Assembly (NCBI GenBank): GCA_028285305.1
Contig: JANQPV010000056.1
Location: forward strand, 186,001 to 250,000
From: Alphaproteobacteria bacterium
GTDB lineage: Bacteria; Pseudomonadota; Alphaproteobacteria; SMXP01
Direction: 5' to 3'
Length of the DNA stretch: 64,000 nt
In this document: positions 36,669-45,054 of the stretch, one piece after another
Layout: each line of letters starts with the position of its first letter
Position numbering within the stretch: position 1 is the first letter of the stretch
Notes under the pieces: model-generated
What the model was told of the DNA's origin: nothing
Seen by the model: the letters and a program-made list of their open reading frames with translations, nothing else
Databases searched by the model: none
Made by a program: the position numbers and the translations under genes

Positions 36669-37386
36669 CTTGCCGAAAAACGCCGAGCACGGGAAACTGG
36701 GGCCCGGACAGAAAGCAATCCGTCCACGGAACGCGGCGAGTCTGGTGATTGTCGATTTTTCAGGCAAGGAGCCCCACGTACTCATGGGAAAACGCCGTTC
36801 GAAAGCCTCGTTCATTCCCGACGCGTATGTTTTTCCCGGCGGTGGCGTCGAAAAGGCGGACGAGGATATCCATCCCGCAAATCCTTTGGACCCGGCAATC
36901 ATCAGTCATCTCGGCGGAACTTTCGGCACCGGCAAGAAACCGAACGTTCTCCCGAACACAGCCATCAGGGAGACCTTTGAAGAAACCGGCCTTGTCGTAG
37001 GAACCTCGGGCAATGGATTGAAGTCAAACCATCCAAGTTGGCAAGAGTACGCGCAGCTTGGTTTTGTTCCGGACCACAGCCAAATCGGCTATGTCGGCCG
37101 GGCCATTACGCCAACCGCCAGTCCCATCCGTTTTCATGCGCGATTTTTTATCACCAGCACGGATCATATCAGCGGCAAGCTGGCCGGTTCAGGTGAGCTT
37201 CTTCATCTCGACTTCTTTCCCCTCTCAAGAGCGTTCGAATTGCCCATTATCGATGTCACAGAGTTCATGTTGACCCAGGTCCGCCAAATGGTTGCCAGCG
37301 ACCAATCCTTTACCAATCCAAGTCCGAAGCCACTGTTTTCGTACCGGAATCAGCGACCCTATATTCGCTTCCGCGGAACGCGGTAA
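36631..37386 (+). CDS. Nudix hydrolase (paralogue 2)
   Basis: 251 residues with the same plan as its neighbour: VLMGKRRSKASFIPDAYVFP, then GGGVEKADED, an insertion, then TAIRETFEETGLVVG with the catalytic Glu residues, GRAITPTASPIRFHARFF, and a C-terminal YRNQRPYIRFR. ATG 36631 lies inside gene 1; GTG 36646 and TTG 36661 are later in-frame choices. It lies 115 nt upstream of rpmG. Two tandem copies suggest different substrates (inference). Confidence 0.9.
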   Translation: MEKALVRLSTLTNLPKNAEHGKLGPGQKAIRPRNAASLVIVDFSGKEPHVLMGKRRSKASFIPDAYVFPGGGVEKADEDIHPANPLDPAIISHLGGTFGTGKKPNVLPNTAIRETFEETGLVVGTSGNGLKSNHPSWQEYAQLGFVPDHSQIGYVGRAITPTASPIRFHARFFITSTDHISGKLAGSGELLHLDFFPLSRAFELPIIDVTEFMLTQVRQMVASDQSFTNPSPKPLFSYRNQRPYIRFRGTR

Positions 37387-37501
37387 AAGGACCTAAAAGA
37401 AACAGGACGAGCCGTCGGCGGGGAGCTGCAACAGTTTCTCTTGACACAACGAGACGATTGCGAGATAGGCGGAGCAAAACTATGCATGACGGAGTAGTTT
37501 C

Positions 37502-37669
37502 ATGGCGAAACCAACGACTGTAAAGATAAGACTAAACAGCACAGCAGGCACAGGCTACTTCTACGTAACGAAGAAGAACAGCCGGACCATGACCGAAAAG
37601 ATGGTCGTGCGAAAGTATGATCCTATTGCCCGCAAGCATGTAGAATTCAAAGAAGCTAAGATCAAGTAG
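37502..37669 (+). CDS. rpmG: 50S ribosomal protein L33
   Basis: A 55-residue protein of the large ribosomal subunit: [20 protein letters not shown] and then [21 protein letters not shown] and [13 protein letters not shown]. This is the Cys-free (C-minus) L33 type common in alphaproteobacteria, so it lacks zinc-binding residues. A GGAG site lies just upstream of the ATG. A hairpin terminator follows at 37710. Confidence 0.97.
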   Translation: MAKPTTVKIRLNSTAGTGYFYVTKKNSRTMTEKMVVRKYDPIARKHVEFKEAKIK

Positions 37670-37709
37670 TCGTCTTTCAAGACTACAATTTATTGTTCGG
37701 AACTACCAA

Positions 37710-37745
37710 AGCCGGGATCCTGTTGCGCCCGGCTATTCTTGTTTT
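37710..37745 (+). terminator. rho-independent terminator after rpmG
   Basis: An inverted repeat AGCCGGG (37710-37716) and CCCGGCT (37728-37734) with an 11-base loop, followed by ATTCTTGTTTT. It lies 40 bases after the rpmG stop. Confidence 0.8.
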
Positions 37746-37834
37746 GGCTTACCCCAGACCCTCAATTCACAGATCCGGAGCGCAAAACGCCTAAAGCCAC
37801 TCAGTCGGCTAAAGGTTGGGGGTGCCGCATAAAA

Positions 37835-37942
37835 GTGGCCGATCAGTAAAATCGCTGCCAGAGGAGGCCTCTCTAACAACACTGACCGGCCACAGACCCT
37901 GCGGGCTCAGGAGATGCGGCGGACCTGAGAGTATCGCAGGGT
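37835..37942. ncRNA. candidate structured RNA (two adjacent hairpins)
   Basis: Two compact, nested hairpins stand side by side. Hairpin 1: GTGGCCGATCAGT (37835-37847) pairs with ACTGACCGGCCAC (37881-37893) with one mismatch, and encloses AGAGG-AGG-CCTCT (37860-37872). Hairpin 2: ACCCTGCG (37896-37903) pairs perfectly with CGCAGGGT (37935-37942), and encloses CTCAGG/CCTGAG (37906-37911 and 37924-37929). Nothing coding covers this 550-base gap between the convergent rpmG and pleD genes. The strand is unknown, since both arms pair equally well on either strand. I could not assign it to 6S, SRP, RNase P or tmRNA. It may be a small RNA or only a processing or termination region. Confidence 0.4.
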
Positions 37943-38222
37943 ATTCAAGCTCATTGGCACCTCATTCAGAACCTTAAAAATCGGCCGCTGAACTCGTTAC
38001 CGTCACGCCGTGTAAAACAAAACCCAACTCAAGGAAGTATCTGACAGGCGCGTATGATGTCTCGCCCAATTCTGCACGTGTGAATTTACTTCACCTGGCG
38101 AAAATAAAACCAAAAAAAGTTGAAAATGTAAAGGCGGGAAACACTTGACGTCTGGAAGCCGTCGACAAGTCAGCTCAAGTAGAATCCGATTCTCTCCGAG
38201 CTCGTCAGAACGACGAAAGCGG
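37943..38222. other. rest of the rpmG-pleD intergenic region
   Basis: No gene. It contains a short inverted repeat GTGAA-TTTAC-TTCAC at 38080-38094 and an A-rich stretch around 38100-38130. It lies downstream of both flanking genes, so an operator role is unlikely. Confidence 0.35.
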
Positions 38223-39596
38223 CTAAGCAGCAGTTGCCACTACTCGATTGCGTCCATCCCGCTTCGCAGAGTAAAGCGCCTCGTCCGCCCGCTTCAAAAA
38301 ACTCTCCGCCGTATCCCCGTCTGAGAGAGAGGCGGTAACCCCGATGCTGATGGTTAAATTGAGATTGAGCTTACCTGTTGATACCACGAAGGGTTCGTCG
38401 GCAATCTCTTGGCGTAAGCGTTCAGCGATCATGTAGGCAAAAGAAATATCCGTATCGGGAAGAACCAGTACAAATTCCTCACCACCATATCTGCAGGCCA
38501 GATCCATTTCGCGAACATTGTTTGCCAATCGCTGACCAAATTCGCGAAGGACTTCATCCCCCACATCATGACCGTATTGATCATTGACGTTCTTGAAGAA
38601 ATCCATGTCGATGATCAAACAGGAGACGTGACTATTCTCTTCGCGCGCCCTTTCGAGCAATTTCCCAAGATGGTTCGACAAATAACGACGATTGTAGAGC
38701 CCGGTGAGTTGATCTTTGACGGCCGCTTCCAGACTTGTGTGAAACTCGTCACGGAGACGATCTTGATATCTCTTACGCTTGATCTGAGTGTTGACCCGCG
38801 CCGTCATTTCGTTGGGATCGATTGGCCGCATGACGTAGTCGTTCACACCCATTTCGAGACCGCGGATCAGCCGGTCTCGTTCGCCGTCTTCAACCAAAAT
38901 TAAAATCGGCAGATGCCGCGTCTCCTCCAAAGAACGAATATGCGAGCACAATCGCAAAGCATCACGTTGCTGTAAGCTCAAACTGACCACTGCAAGGTCA
39001 AAGAATCCGTTTTTAAGCTTGAACAGAGCCTCATCGGCATTTTCCTCCAGCTGCACACAATGAGTTTTACCCAGATCCTCTGCGATCTTCTTTGCATGCA
39101 ACGGGCGATCTTCAACGACAAGGATATTGGCATTCTCCAGAATACTGGGATCATCGAGCGCGCTATCCCCCCCGACACCAAAATCTTGGCCCGACACATG
39201 TCGCAGACGCAACTCGTCAGACAACATCTTCACGCGAACCAAACTCTTTATCCGGGCAAAGAGCGCCACATCGTCCACAGGCTTGGTCAGAAAATCGTCC
39301 GCACCGGCGCTCAAGCCCTTGACGCGATCGCTTTGTTGATCGAGCGCCGTAACCATTACCACCGGGATATGCGTAGTTTGTTCGTTATCCTTCAGGCGCC
39401 GGCAAACTTCAAATCCGTCGAGCCCCGGCATCATCACGTCGAGAAGAATGATGTCCGGATTCTCTGATGCGGCAACGTCCAACGCCTCAAAACCATTCTC
39501 AGCGGTGATGACATCATAATATTCTGCCATGAGCTTCGCTTCGAGCAGCCGAACATTGACAGGAATATCGTCGACGACAAGTACGCGTGCTGGCAT
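38223..39596 (-). CDS. pleD: PleD-type diguanylate cyclase response regulator
   Basis: 457 residues arranged REC-REC-GGDEF like Caulobacter PleD, which makes cyclic di-GMP when phosphorylated at the cell pole. The first receiver has VVDD and the phospho-acceptor Asp53 in IILLDVMMPG. The second receiver is degenerate at its acceptor region. The output domain carries the active-site RYGGEEFVLVLPD (GGEEF form). It is encoded 8 nt after divK in one unit. The pair links cell-cycle phosphorelay to c-di-GMP. Confidence 0.96.
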   Translation of the reverse strand: MPARVLVVDDIPVNVRLLEAKLMAEYYDVITAENGFEALDVAASENPDIILLDVMMPGLDGFEVCRRLKDNEQTTHIPVVMVTALDQQSDRVKGLSAGADDFLTKPVDDVALFARIKSLVRVKMLSDELRLRHVSGQDFGVGGDSALDDPSILENANILVVEDRPLHAKKIAEDLGKTHCVQLEENADEALFKLKNGFFDLAVVSLSLQQRDALRLCSHIRSLEETRHLPILILVEDGERDRLIRGLEMGVNDYVMRPIDPNEMTARVNTQIKRKRYQDRLRDEFHTSLEAAVKDQLTGLYNRRYLSNHLGKLLERAREENSHVSCLIIDMDFFKNVNDQYGHDVGDEVLREFGQRLANNVREMDLACRYGGEEFVLVLPDTDISFAYMIAERLRQEIADEPFVVSTGKLNLNLTISIGVTASLSDGDTAESFLKRADEALYSAKRDGRNRVVATAA

Positions 39597-39604
39597 TGTT
39601 CAAT

Positions 39605-39976
39605 CTACTTCTCAAGGAAGCTCTTGATGGTTTCTAAAAATGAAGCAACGGAAATGGGTTTTGCAATATAGGCCTCGCAGCCTCCCTCAATGATCTTTTC
39701 TTCATCGCCCTTCATGGCGAACGCAGTGACCGCAATTACAGGTATGTCCGCGAGCGAATCATCTTCCTTCAACCACTTCGTGACCTCTAATCCGGACACT
39801 TCAGGCAGTTGGATATCCATGAGAATCAAATCGGGGCGGTTGTCTCTGGCGATATCCAGAGCCTCCATCCCGTCACGGGTTTGCAGTGTTTTATATCCGT
39901 GAGCGTCGAGTAAATCGTGAAAGAGCTTCATGTTAAGCTCGTTATCTTCGACGATTAGGACGGTTTTTGGCTTCAC
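39605..39976 (-). CDS. divK: single-domain response regulator DivK
   Basis: A stand-alone receiver that shuttles between DivJ and PleC-type kinases and controls CtrA activity. Sequence [20 protein letters not shown] is the DivK signature. The acceptor Asp54 is in ILMDIQLPE; switch Thr in AVTAFAM; Lys in YIAKPIS. I chose GTG 39976 (123 residues, usual DivK length, AGAGG upstream). An ATG at 40039 would add 21 residues without similarity to DivK. First gene of divK-pleD. Confidence 0.94.
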   Translation of the reverse strand: MKPKTVLIVEDNELNMKLFHDLLDAHGYKTLQTRDGMEALDIARDNRPDLILMDIQLPEVSGLEVTKWLKEDDSLADIPVIAVTAFAMKGDEEKIIEGGCEAYIAKPISVASFLETIKSFLEK

Positions 39977-40039
39977 CTGCGCCTCTTGTGAATGGTCTCG
40001 GTCGCTATTTTGGGCAGGGCCACGATCGCTGAGCTCCAT

Positions 40040-40334
40040 GCTACACTGTCCACTCTAGATGCACATTACTGATTAACGGGCTTGCAAAAGTGTTTGACAG
40101 CCAGCCTCGTTCCACGCCTGCATAGTGTCACAAAGACTCTTAACCAACTATTTAAGATTGCCAAATGTCGGGAAGTTTTTGGCCGTATTGTGGTGAAGAC
40201 CAATAGGATTTGCTTAGCATTTGGGCGCAACGGACCGGTCACCGATTACTGCTTGATCCCAACTGTCAAATCTACGAAGACTTCGCTTCGAACTGATTCG
40301 TTCCTCCGCAAAACAGCAGCGAGAACCAAAAGGC
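40040..40334. other. divK promoter region with TTAA half-sites
   Basis: Nearly 300 bases without a supported gene. TTAA at 40140-40143 and TTAA at 40152-40155 (TTAACCAACTATTTAAG) resemble a CtrA box, whose consensus is TTAA-N7-TTAA; the spacing here is 8. It would lie about 165 bases upstream of the divK GTG. divK is CtrA-regulated in Caulobacter. Weak support only. Confidence 0.3.
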
Positions 40335-40985
40335 GTGCGCGACTGGGTTAAAGATCAGATTGACCGTGTTGTCTTGGACACGGACAGGCCACTCATCATC
40401 TCCGATGCCGACGAGGTATTGTTTCAGTTTGTGCGGGGGTTGGAGGCGTTTCTTGAAACGGCAGGCCTCTACCTGGACCTCTCCAGCTTCCGGCTCTCTG
40501 GAAACATCAAGAACAAGACAACCAATGAAACCTACCCCATCGATGATGTGCCAAACTTGCTTGCTGAGTTCTTTGCTGAGCGAACCCGCCATCTTGAAGT
40601 CGTTGAAGGAGCCCAAAACGTACTGAATTCGCTGCGCGGCGATGCCCAGATCGTTGTGTTGACAAACGTTCCCGCCGAACAGAAGGCTGACCGCGTATCG
40701 GCGCTCGAACGGAATGGACTGGACTTCCCTGTCATTGCAAATTCTGGGGACAAAGGGCCCGCCGCTGCGTATTTGGCCACACGCGTCGAGGCACCGATCG
40801 TATTTATCGACGATATACCTCCAAATCTTGACTCTGTTAAGCAGCATGCAAATCATATTCACTGCGTTCACTTCGTATCTCATCCTCGTCTGTCTGAGTT
40901 GATTGAAGCGATGGACTTTGAGCATCCGCGAGCCAAAAGTTGGATGGAGTTGGATAAGATTATTCGAGACCACCTTTTCGACTGA
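40335..40985 (+). CDS. HAD-superfamily hydrolase-like protein
   Basis: 216 residues from GTG 40335. All four HAD motifs are present: IISDADEVLF with Asp24 and Asp26 (nucleophile and acid/base), VVLTNVP (Thr), SGDKGPAA (Lys) and VFIDDIPPN (two Asp). It is likely a small-molecule phosphatase; the substrate is unknown. The stop lies 8 nt before the ROK gene, so phosphatase and sugar kinase form one unit with dinB behind them. Confidence 0.85.
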   Translation: MRDWVKDQIDRVVLDTDRPLIISDADEVLFQFVRGLEAFLETAGLYLDLSSFRLSGNIKNKTTNETYPIDDVPNLLAEFFAERTRHLEVVEGAQNVLNSLRGDAQIVVLTNVPAEQKADRVSALERNGLDFPVIANSGDKGPAAAYLATRVEAPIVFIDDIPPNLDSVKQHANHIHCVHFVSHPRLSELIEAMDFEHPRAKSWMELDKIIRDHLFD

Positions 40986-40993
40986 GCGAACTC

Positions 40994-41908
40994 ATGCGCA
41001 TAGGCATAGACGTCGGAGGCACGAAGATCGAAATTGCCGCTTTGTCTGATGACGGCAGCTTGCAGATACGCGAGCGTGTGCCCTCCCCGCAAAACGACTA
41101 TCAATCCACGATCCGGTGCATAAAAGACCTCGTAGAAAGCGTGGAAGCACGTCTGTCTCGCACGTGCTCGGTCGGTATTGGAATTCCTGGGACACTATCT
41201 CGCCGAACCAACACGGTCAAAAACGCCAACTCAACCTGGCTAAATGGAAAGCCGCTTCTATCCGATCTCGAGACCTCCTTGCACAGGGACGTAAGGATCG
41301 CCAATGACGCAAATTGCTTTGCCCTATCTGAGGCCATAGACGGCGCGGGTGCCGGCCACCACTCCGTATTCGGAGTGATTTTGGGAACGGGGTGCGGAGC
41401 AGGCTACATTGTCAGCGGCAAAATTATGGACGGGCCAAATCAAATCACCGGCGAATGGGGGCACAACCCTTTGCCTTGGCAGACCGCGCGGGAATTAGAC
41501 AGTGCACGCCGTTGCTATTGTGGCAAGACCAACTGCATTGAAACCTGGTTGTCAGGGCCGGGCTTGGAACGAACCCATCACGAGCACCAAGACAGCGCAA
41601 GGCTTTCCGCGATCCAGGTGGCAGAACAAGCCAAAGACGGCGACCCCCACGCCATCGCATCGCTCCGGCTCTATCTCGTCCAATTGGCCAAGTCCCTCAC
41701 CACTGTGATCAACCTTCTAGATCCGAAGATCATTGTTTTTGGTGGGGGCCTCTCTAATATTGAGGAGATCTATAAAGATGTGCCGACTTTGGTCGGCGAT
41801 TACATTTTCTCGGACGCGGTCGAGACGCATTTCCATCGGAATCATTTTGGTGATTCAAGCGGTGTCCGCGGCGCAGCCTGGCTTTGGGACAGCCCGGCAC
41901 CTGAATAA
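40994..41908 (+). CDS. ROK-family sugar kinase
   Basis: 304 residues. The phosphate-1 motif is GIDVGGTKIEIAAL. GVILGTGCGAGYIV follows. The ROK zinc site is HNPLPW with CYCGKTNCIETWLSG (three Cys). ROK kinases phosphorylate fructose, glucose, N-acetylglucosamine or mannose; no DNA-binding domain is attached, so it is a kinase rather than a NagC-type repressor. The closest pattern is the fructokinase/Mak group, but the sugar is not certain. Its stop is 8 nt before dinB. Confidence 0.9.
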   Translation: MRIGIDVGGTKIEIAALSDDGSLQIRERVPSPQNDYQSTIRCIKDLVESVEARLSRTCSVGIGIPGTLSRRTNTVKNANSTWLNGKPLLSDLETSLHRDVRIANDANCFALSEAIDGAGAGHHSVFGVILGTGCGAGYIVSGKIMDGPNQITGEWGHNPLPWQTARELDSARRCYCGKTNCIETWLSGPGLERTHHEHQDSARLSAIQVAEQAKDGDPHAIASLRLYLVQLAKSLTTVINLLDPKIIVFGGGLSNIEEIYKDVPTLVGDYIFSDAVETHFHRNHFGDSSGVRGAAWLWDSPAPE

Positions 41909-41916
41909 GGGATCAT

Positions 41917-43179
41917 ATGTCTGCATTTTGCCGTGACTGTGCAACACCCTTGCCGGAGGACCAAAAGGACCTGCGATGCACCGCATGCGGAAGTCCAAAA
42001 GTCCTGACTCATCCCGAACTCAACAATCTGTCTATCGCCCACGTTGACTGCGATGCCTTCTACGCCGCCGTCGAGAAGAGAGACAATCCCGACCTTGCCG
42101 ATAAGCCCGTTATCATAGGCGGAGGAAGACGAGGCGTCGTCTCAACCGCCTGTTACACAGCACGCCTCTACGGCGTTCACTCGGCAATGCCGATGTTCAA
42201 AGCCCTTAAAGCCTGTCCTCACGCCGTTGTATTGTCTCCCAACATGAACAAATACGTCGAAGTCAGCCGGCACATTCGCACCTTTATGGTTGAGCTGACC
42301 CCAATTGTAGAACCCCTTTCCATTGACGAAGCGTTTTTGGATTTGACCGGGACGGAGCGTTTACATGGGCAATCCCCCGCTGTGACCCTCGCCAAACTAT
42401 CGGCCAAGATTCGTGACGACGTTGGCATAACCGTTTCCATCGGTCTGAGCCACAACAAATACTTAGCCAAACTTGCATCTGATCTGCACAAGCCAGACGG
42501 CTTCTCAATTATCGGCAAAGAGGAAACACTTCGCGTTCTAGAACACATGCCCGTCACAAAGATTTTTGGTGTTGGCAAAGCCTTTCACAAAAAACTGTTG
42601 GCAGACGGAATATCGACGATTGGAGATGTCAGGAAACGCGACCTAAAGGCCCTCGTCAAATCCTATGGGGAGATCGGCATCCGGCTGCACAATTTGTCGT
42701 GGGGACGCGACACACGCTCCATTAAACCGGCCCGCATGGCCAAGAGCATCTCGACCGAAACCACATTCAGCGTAGACGAATCAGATGTCTCTCGCCTCTC
42801 AGTCATCCTCTGGAACAATTGTGAGCGCCTTTCCAAGCGAGCCAAAGAGGCCGGCAAAGTTGGAACAACACTGACTCTAAAGCTGAAGACGTCCAAATTC
42901 AGGCTCCTGACGCGGAGTGTGACCCTCAGCGCGCCGACTAACTTGGCATCAGAACTTTTCGAGCAAGTCCGCAAGCTTCTCAAGGCCGAAGCGGACGGAA
43001 CCTCTTACCGTTTGCTCGGCGTCGGAATCAGCGGCCTGCAAGAAAGCGAAGAAACCCGTTCCGCAGATCTCTTTGAGGATACCCAGAGCCAACTCGCTCG
43101 CACCGAACGCGCCATAGATCGGGTGCGTGAAAAATTCGGTGACAAGGCAATTGTGAAGGGCCGCAGCCTGACCAAGTAG
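41917..43179 (+). CDS. dinB: DNA polymerase IV with N-terminal zinc-ribbon-like motif
   Basis: A Y-family translesion polymerase. Catalytic motifs are HVDCDAFYAAVE and SIDEAFLDLTGTE; the palm and thumb continue with GIGLSHNK-type (SIGLSHNKYLAKLASD) and FGVGKAF helix-hairpin-helix sequence. The first 30 residues have two CxxC pairs (Cys5/Cys8 and Cys21/Cys24), like a small zinc ribbon not found in E. coli DinB. 420 residues. It ends the HAD-ROK-dinB run. No imuA/imuB or dnaE2 are adjacent. Confidence 0.94.
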   Translation: MSAFCRDCATPLPEDQKDLRCTACGSPKVLTHPELNNLSIAHVDCDAFYAAVEKRDNPDLADKPVIIGGGRRGVVSTACYTARLYGVHSAMPMFKALKACPHAVVLSPNMNKYVEVSRHIRTFMVELTPIVEPLSIDEAFLDLTGTERLHGQSPAVTLAKLSAKIRDDVGITVSIGLSHNKYLAKLASDLHKPDGFSIIGKEETLRVLEHMPVTKIFGVGKAFHKKLLADGISTIGDVRKRDLKALVKSYGEIGIRLHNLSWGRDTRSIKPARMAKSISTETTFSVDESDVSRLSVILWNNCERLSKRAKEAGKVGTTLTLKLKTSKFRLLTRSVTLSAPTNLASELFEQVRKLLKAEADGTSYRLLGVGISGLQESEETRSADLFEDTQSQLARTERAIDRVREKFGDKAIVKGRSLTK

Positions 43180-43197
43180 GTCACTTCCGGCGGACAA

Positions 43198-44079
43198 TCA
43201 ACAGTCGGTGCGCGGCGTGAATTGCAGCTTAACCAGGACCGCCTCGACGGAGAAACTGCCGTAATCCATGATGATTCTCCGCCCAACACCATTTTGATGG
43301 AGGTCCATACTCATCTCGAAAATTGGCAGAGGCTCGATGTTCTCCCATTCGTGATAGCTCACATGGACCGGCCAATACGGATTGTCGATAAGCAACGAAA
43401 GACCCGACTGATTGGCCTCACCCTCGTTGGACGTCTTGGCTGTGCGGCGCGGACCGATGGTCGTGGTGGTCCGAAACCCAACATGCTCGTCCGAGCCATC
43501 AAACATTGCTCCCTCGAAGACAGTCTCGCCGCGCTGCGCCGCCGCTAAAACCTCTGCCGTATAATGGGTTGGAAACATGATGCTCGCCGGCAGCGTTTGG
43601 GAGCCCTTTTTGGGTTTGGAAATCTCGATCAGTCCCTCCTGGTCAACAGAGTCTCGAGTTGCCTTTCCCGACAACCGCTTCATGACCCGGCCATTGACTT
43701 TGTTCTCCGTATAGAACTGGAAGAAAACTCGATCCTTACCTTCCCACGACGTGGCCGTGAAATCTGAATCTGTTACCGTGCCTTCCCGATCCGAAATCGA
43801 CGCAACAATACGCTGATCTGAGGCGAACCCATCACACGTGTCTCGCCAAGACACGCTCATGAGACCTTCATAGGAGGCGACGTTCGAAGAAGACGTTGTC
43901 TCATGGAGCTTGACTTCATAAAGCGCTTCGTGCGGTGCCTGCTGCTCCAGGACATCTGTCACTTGCGCAGCTTTTGACGCCACCGGCGAGGCCTGCGCCA
44001 TGTTTGGCGGGATAATCGTCCCACTCAACACCAGTGTTGCCGACACAAATATGGACGCGAATTGACGGGATATGGACAC
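43198..44079 (-). CDS. eipB: EipB-family cell-envelope integrity protein (DUF1849)
   Basis: A 293-residue periplasmic protein with a signal peptide (hydrophobic segment about 10-22, cleavage near AQASP). The family pattern is ALYEVKLHETTSSSNVASYE then WRDTCDGFASDQR, SWEGKDRVFFQFYTE and MFPTHYTAEVL. The conserved disulfide pair is kept as Cys82 and the final residue Cys293. In Brucella EipB is needed for envelope stress survival. It is transcribed away from the GGDEF gene. Confidence 0.9.
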   Translation of the reverse strand: MSISRQFASIFVSATLVLSGTIIPPNMAQASPVASKAAQVTDVLEQQAPHEALYEVKLHETTSSSNVASYEGLMSVSWRDTCDGFASDQRIVASISDREGTVTDSDFTATSWEGKDRVFFQFYTENKVNGRVMKRLSGKATRDSVDQEGLIEISKPKKGSQTLPASIMFPTHYTAEVLAAAQRGETVFEGAMFDGSDEHVGFRTTTTIGPRRTAKTSNEGEANQSGLSLLIDNPYWPVHVSYHEWENIEPLPIFEMSMDLHQNGVGRRIIMDYGSFSVEAVLVKLQFTPRTDC

Positions 44080-44287
44080 ACAAACTCCTTAGGACCGGTT
44101 GGTCGCAAGACGCAACAAAGGGTACCGCGCAACTGTTAAATCCTAGTGTAGCACCAATTGCCAAGCGAAATGCAAGATTATCCGGGAAAAACCTTCCGCA
44201 TGCATATTTTGCCTAGCGAACATGCACCTTTAACCTCCAGCGTTCTCACTAAGCCTTTGGATTAATTGAATTTTCTTGAGATCCCTT

Positions 44288-44304
44288 TTGGCACGGTCGT
44301 TGCG
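44288..44304 (+). promoter_or_regulatory. sigma-54-type -24/-12 promoter
   Basis: TTGGCACG-GTCG-TTGC-G matches the RpoN consensus YTGGCACGrNNNTTGCW in all but the last base. The -24 GG is at 44290-44291 and the -12 GC at 44302-44303, so transcription would start near 44315, about 27 bases before the GGDEF gene ATG. An activator site has not been found. Confidence 0.6.
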
Positions 44305-44341
44305 ATACGGGAACAGAGAAAAATCAGCGAAGAGGTACACC

Positions 44342-45028
44342 ATGCAGAATGTCGTCTCCATAGAAGAAAGCGCAGGCTGGTTTCGCGACCATCCGGCGAC
44401 GGAGCGTACAAATCCCCTGGCCCACTTAAGCCAGAAGAAGACCGTTCAATCGCCAAGTGTTGACGACTTCACGGAGCTTATGACCATCGCGCAAGATGCC
44501 ATTCGCACGGTTGCCGAACAAAAGAAACGAATCGAAACTCTACAAAAGCTGAGCGTGACAGACGAGCTCACCGGCCTTCTCAATAGGCGAGGATTTCATG
44601 CTGCGCTGAACCGTGTTCTGGATGAGTCCTACCGGTACGAAGAGTCCGGATTTCTGTCTCTTGTAGATCTTGATCGTTTTAAGGACGTCAACGACACGTT
44701 CGGGCACGAAGCGGGTGACAAAGTGCTACAAAGAGTCGCTGAAATCCTCAAAAAGAATACGCGGTCGACGGATTATACAGCTCGCATCGGCGGGGATGAA
44801 TTCGCAGTTATCTTCGTCCGCGCCAAGGGGGCCCCTCTATTCACGCGCCTCGAACAGCTTCAGCGCGACTTGAACAGTTCATATGTGCTCTATAACGGCA
44901 ACCGAATCGGAATTGAGGCGAGTATCGGCACGACCCAATTTCGAGCTCGCAGTGACGCGTCCTCTCTCATACGCCGCGCAGACGACGCCCTCTACGCCCA
45001 AAAATCTCAGCTAAAGCAGAGCGCCTAG
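44342..45028 (+). CDS. diguanylate cyclase (GGDEF protein)
   Basis: 228 residues from the ATG at 44342 (GAAGAGG upstream); an earlier in-frame start would place the leader inside the promoter. The first 65 residues have no known domain; a short coiled coil (AEQKKRIETLQKL) leads into the GGDEF domain, whose motif RIGGDEFAVIF is at 148-158. An allosteric I-site RxxD is at 141-144, five residues before GGDEF, so it should be active and product-inhibited. It has no membrane span. A sigma-54 promoter precedes it. Confidence 0.92.
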   Translation: MQNVVSIEESAGWFRDHPATERTNPLAHLSQKKTVQSPSVDDFTELMTIAQDAIRTVAEQKKRIETLQKLSVTDELTGLLNRRGFHAALNRVLDESYRYEESGFLSLVDLDRFKDVNDTFGHEAGDKVLQRVAEILKKNTRSTDYTARIGGDEFAVIFVRAKGAPLFTRLEQLQRDLNSSYVLYNGNRIGIEASIGTTQFRARSDASSLIRRADDALYAQKSQLKQSA

Positions 45029-45054
45029 AACCCCGCCCCAACTTGCGCCCCCTT

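Noticed and set aside
37835..37942. 6S RNA, SRP RNA, RNase P RNA or tmRNA in the rpmG-pleD gap
   Set aside because: I looked for their conserved cores and none is present, so I keep only a neutral structured-RNA call.
38080..38094. CRP/FNR-like site GTGAA-N5-TTCAC
   Set aside because: The half-site spacing does not fit TGTGA-N6-TCACA and the site lies downstream of both flanking genes.
40082..40351. An 89-codon plus-strand frame upstream of the HAD gene
   Set aside because: No family features, no ribosome site, and it overlaps the HAD start; it lies in the divK promoter region.
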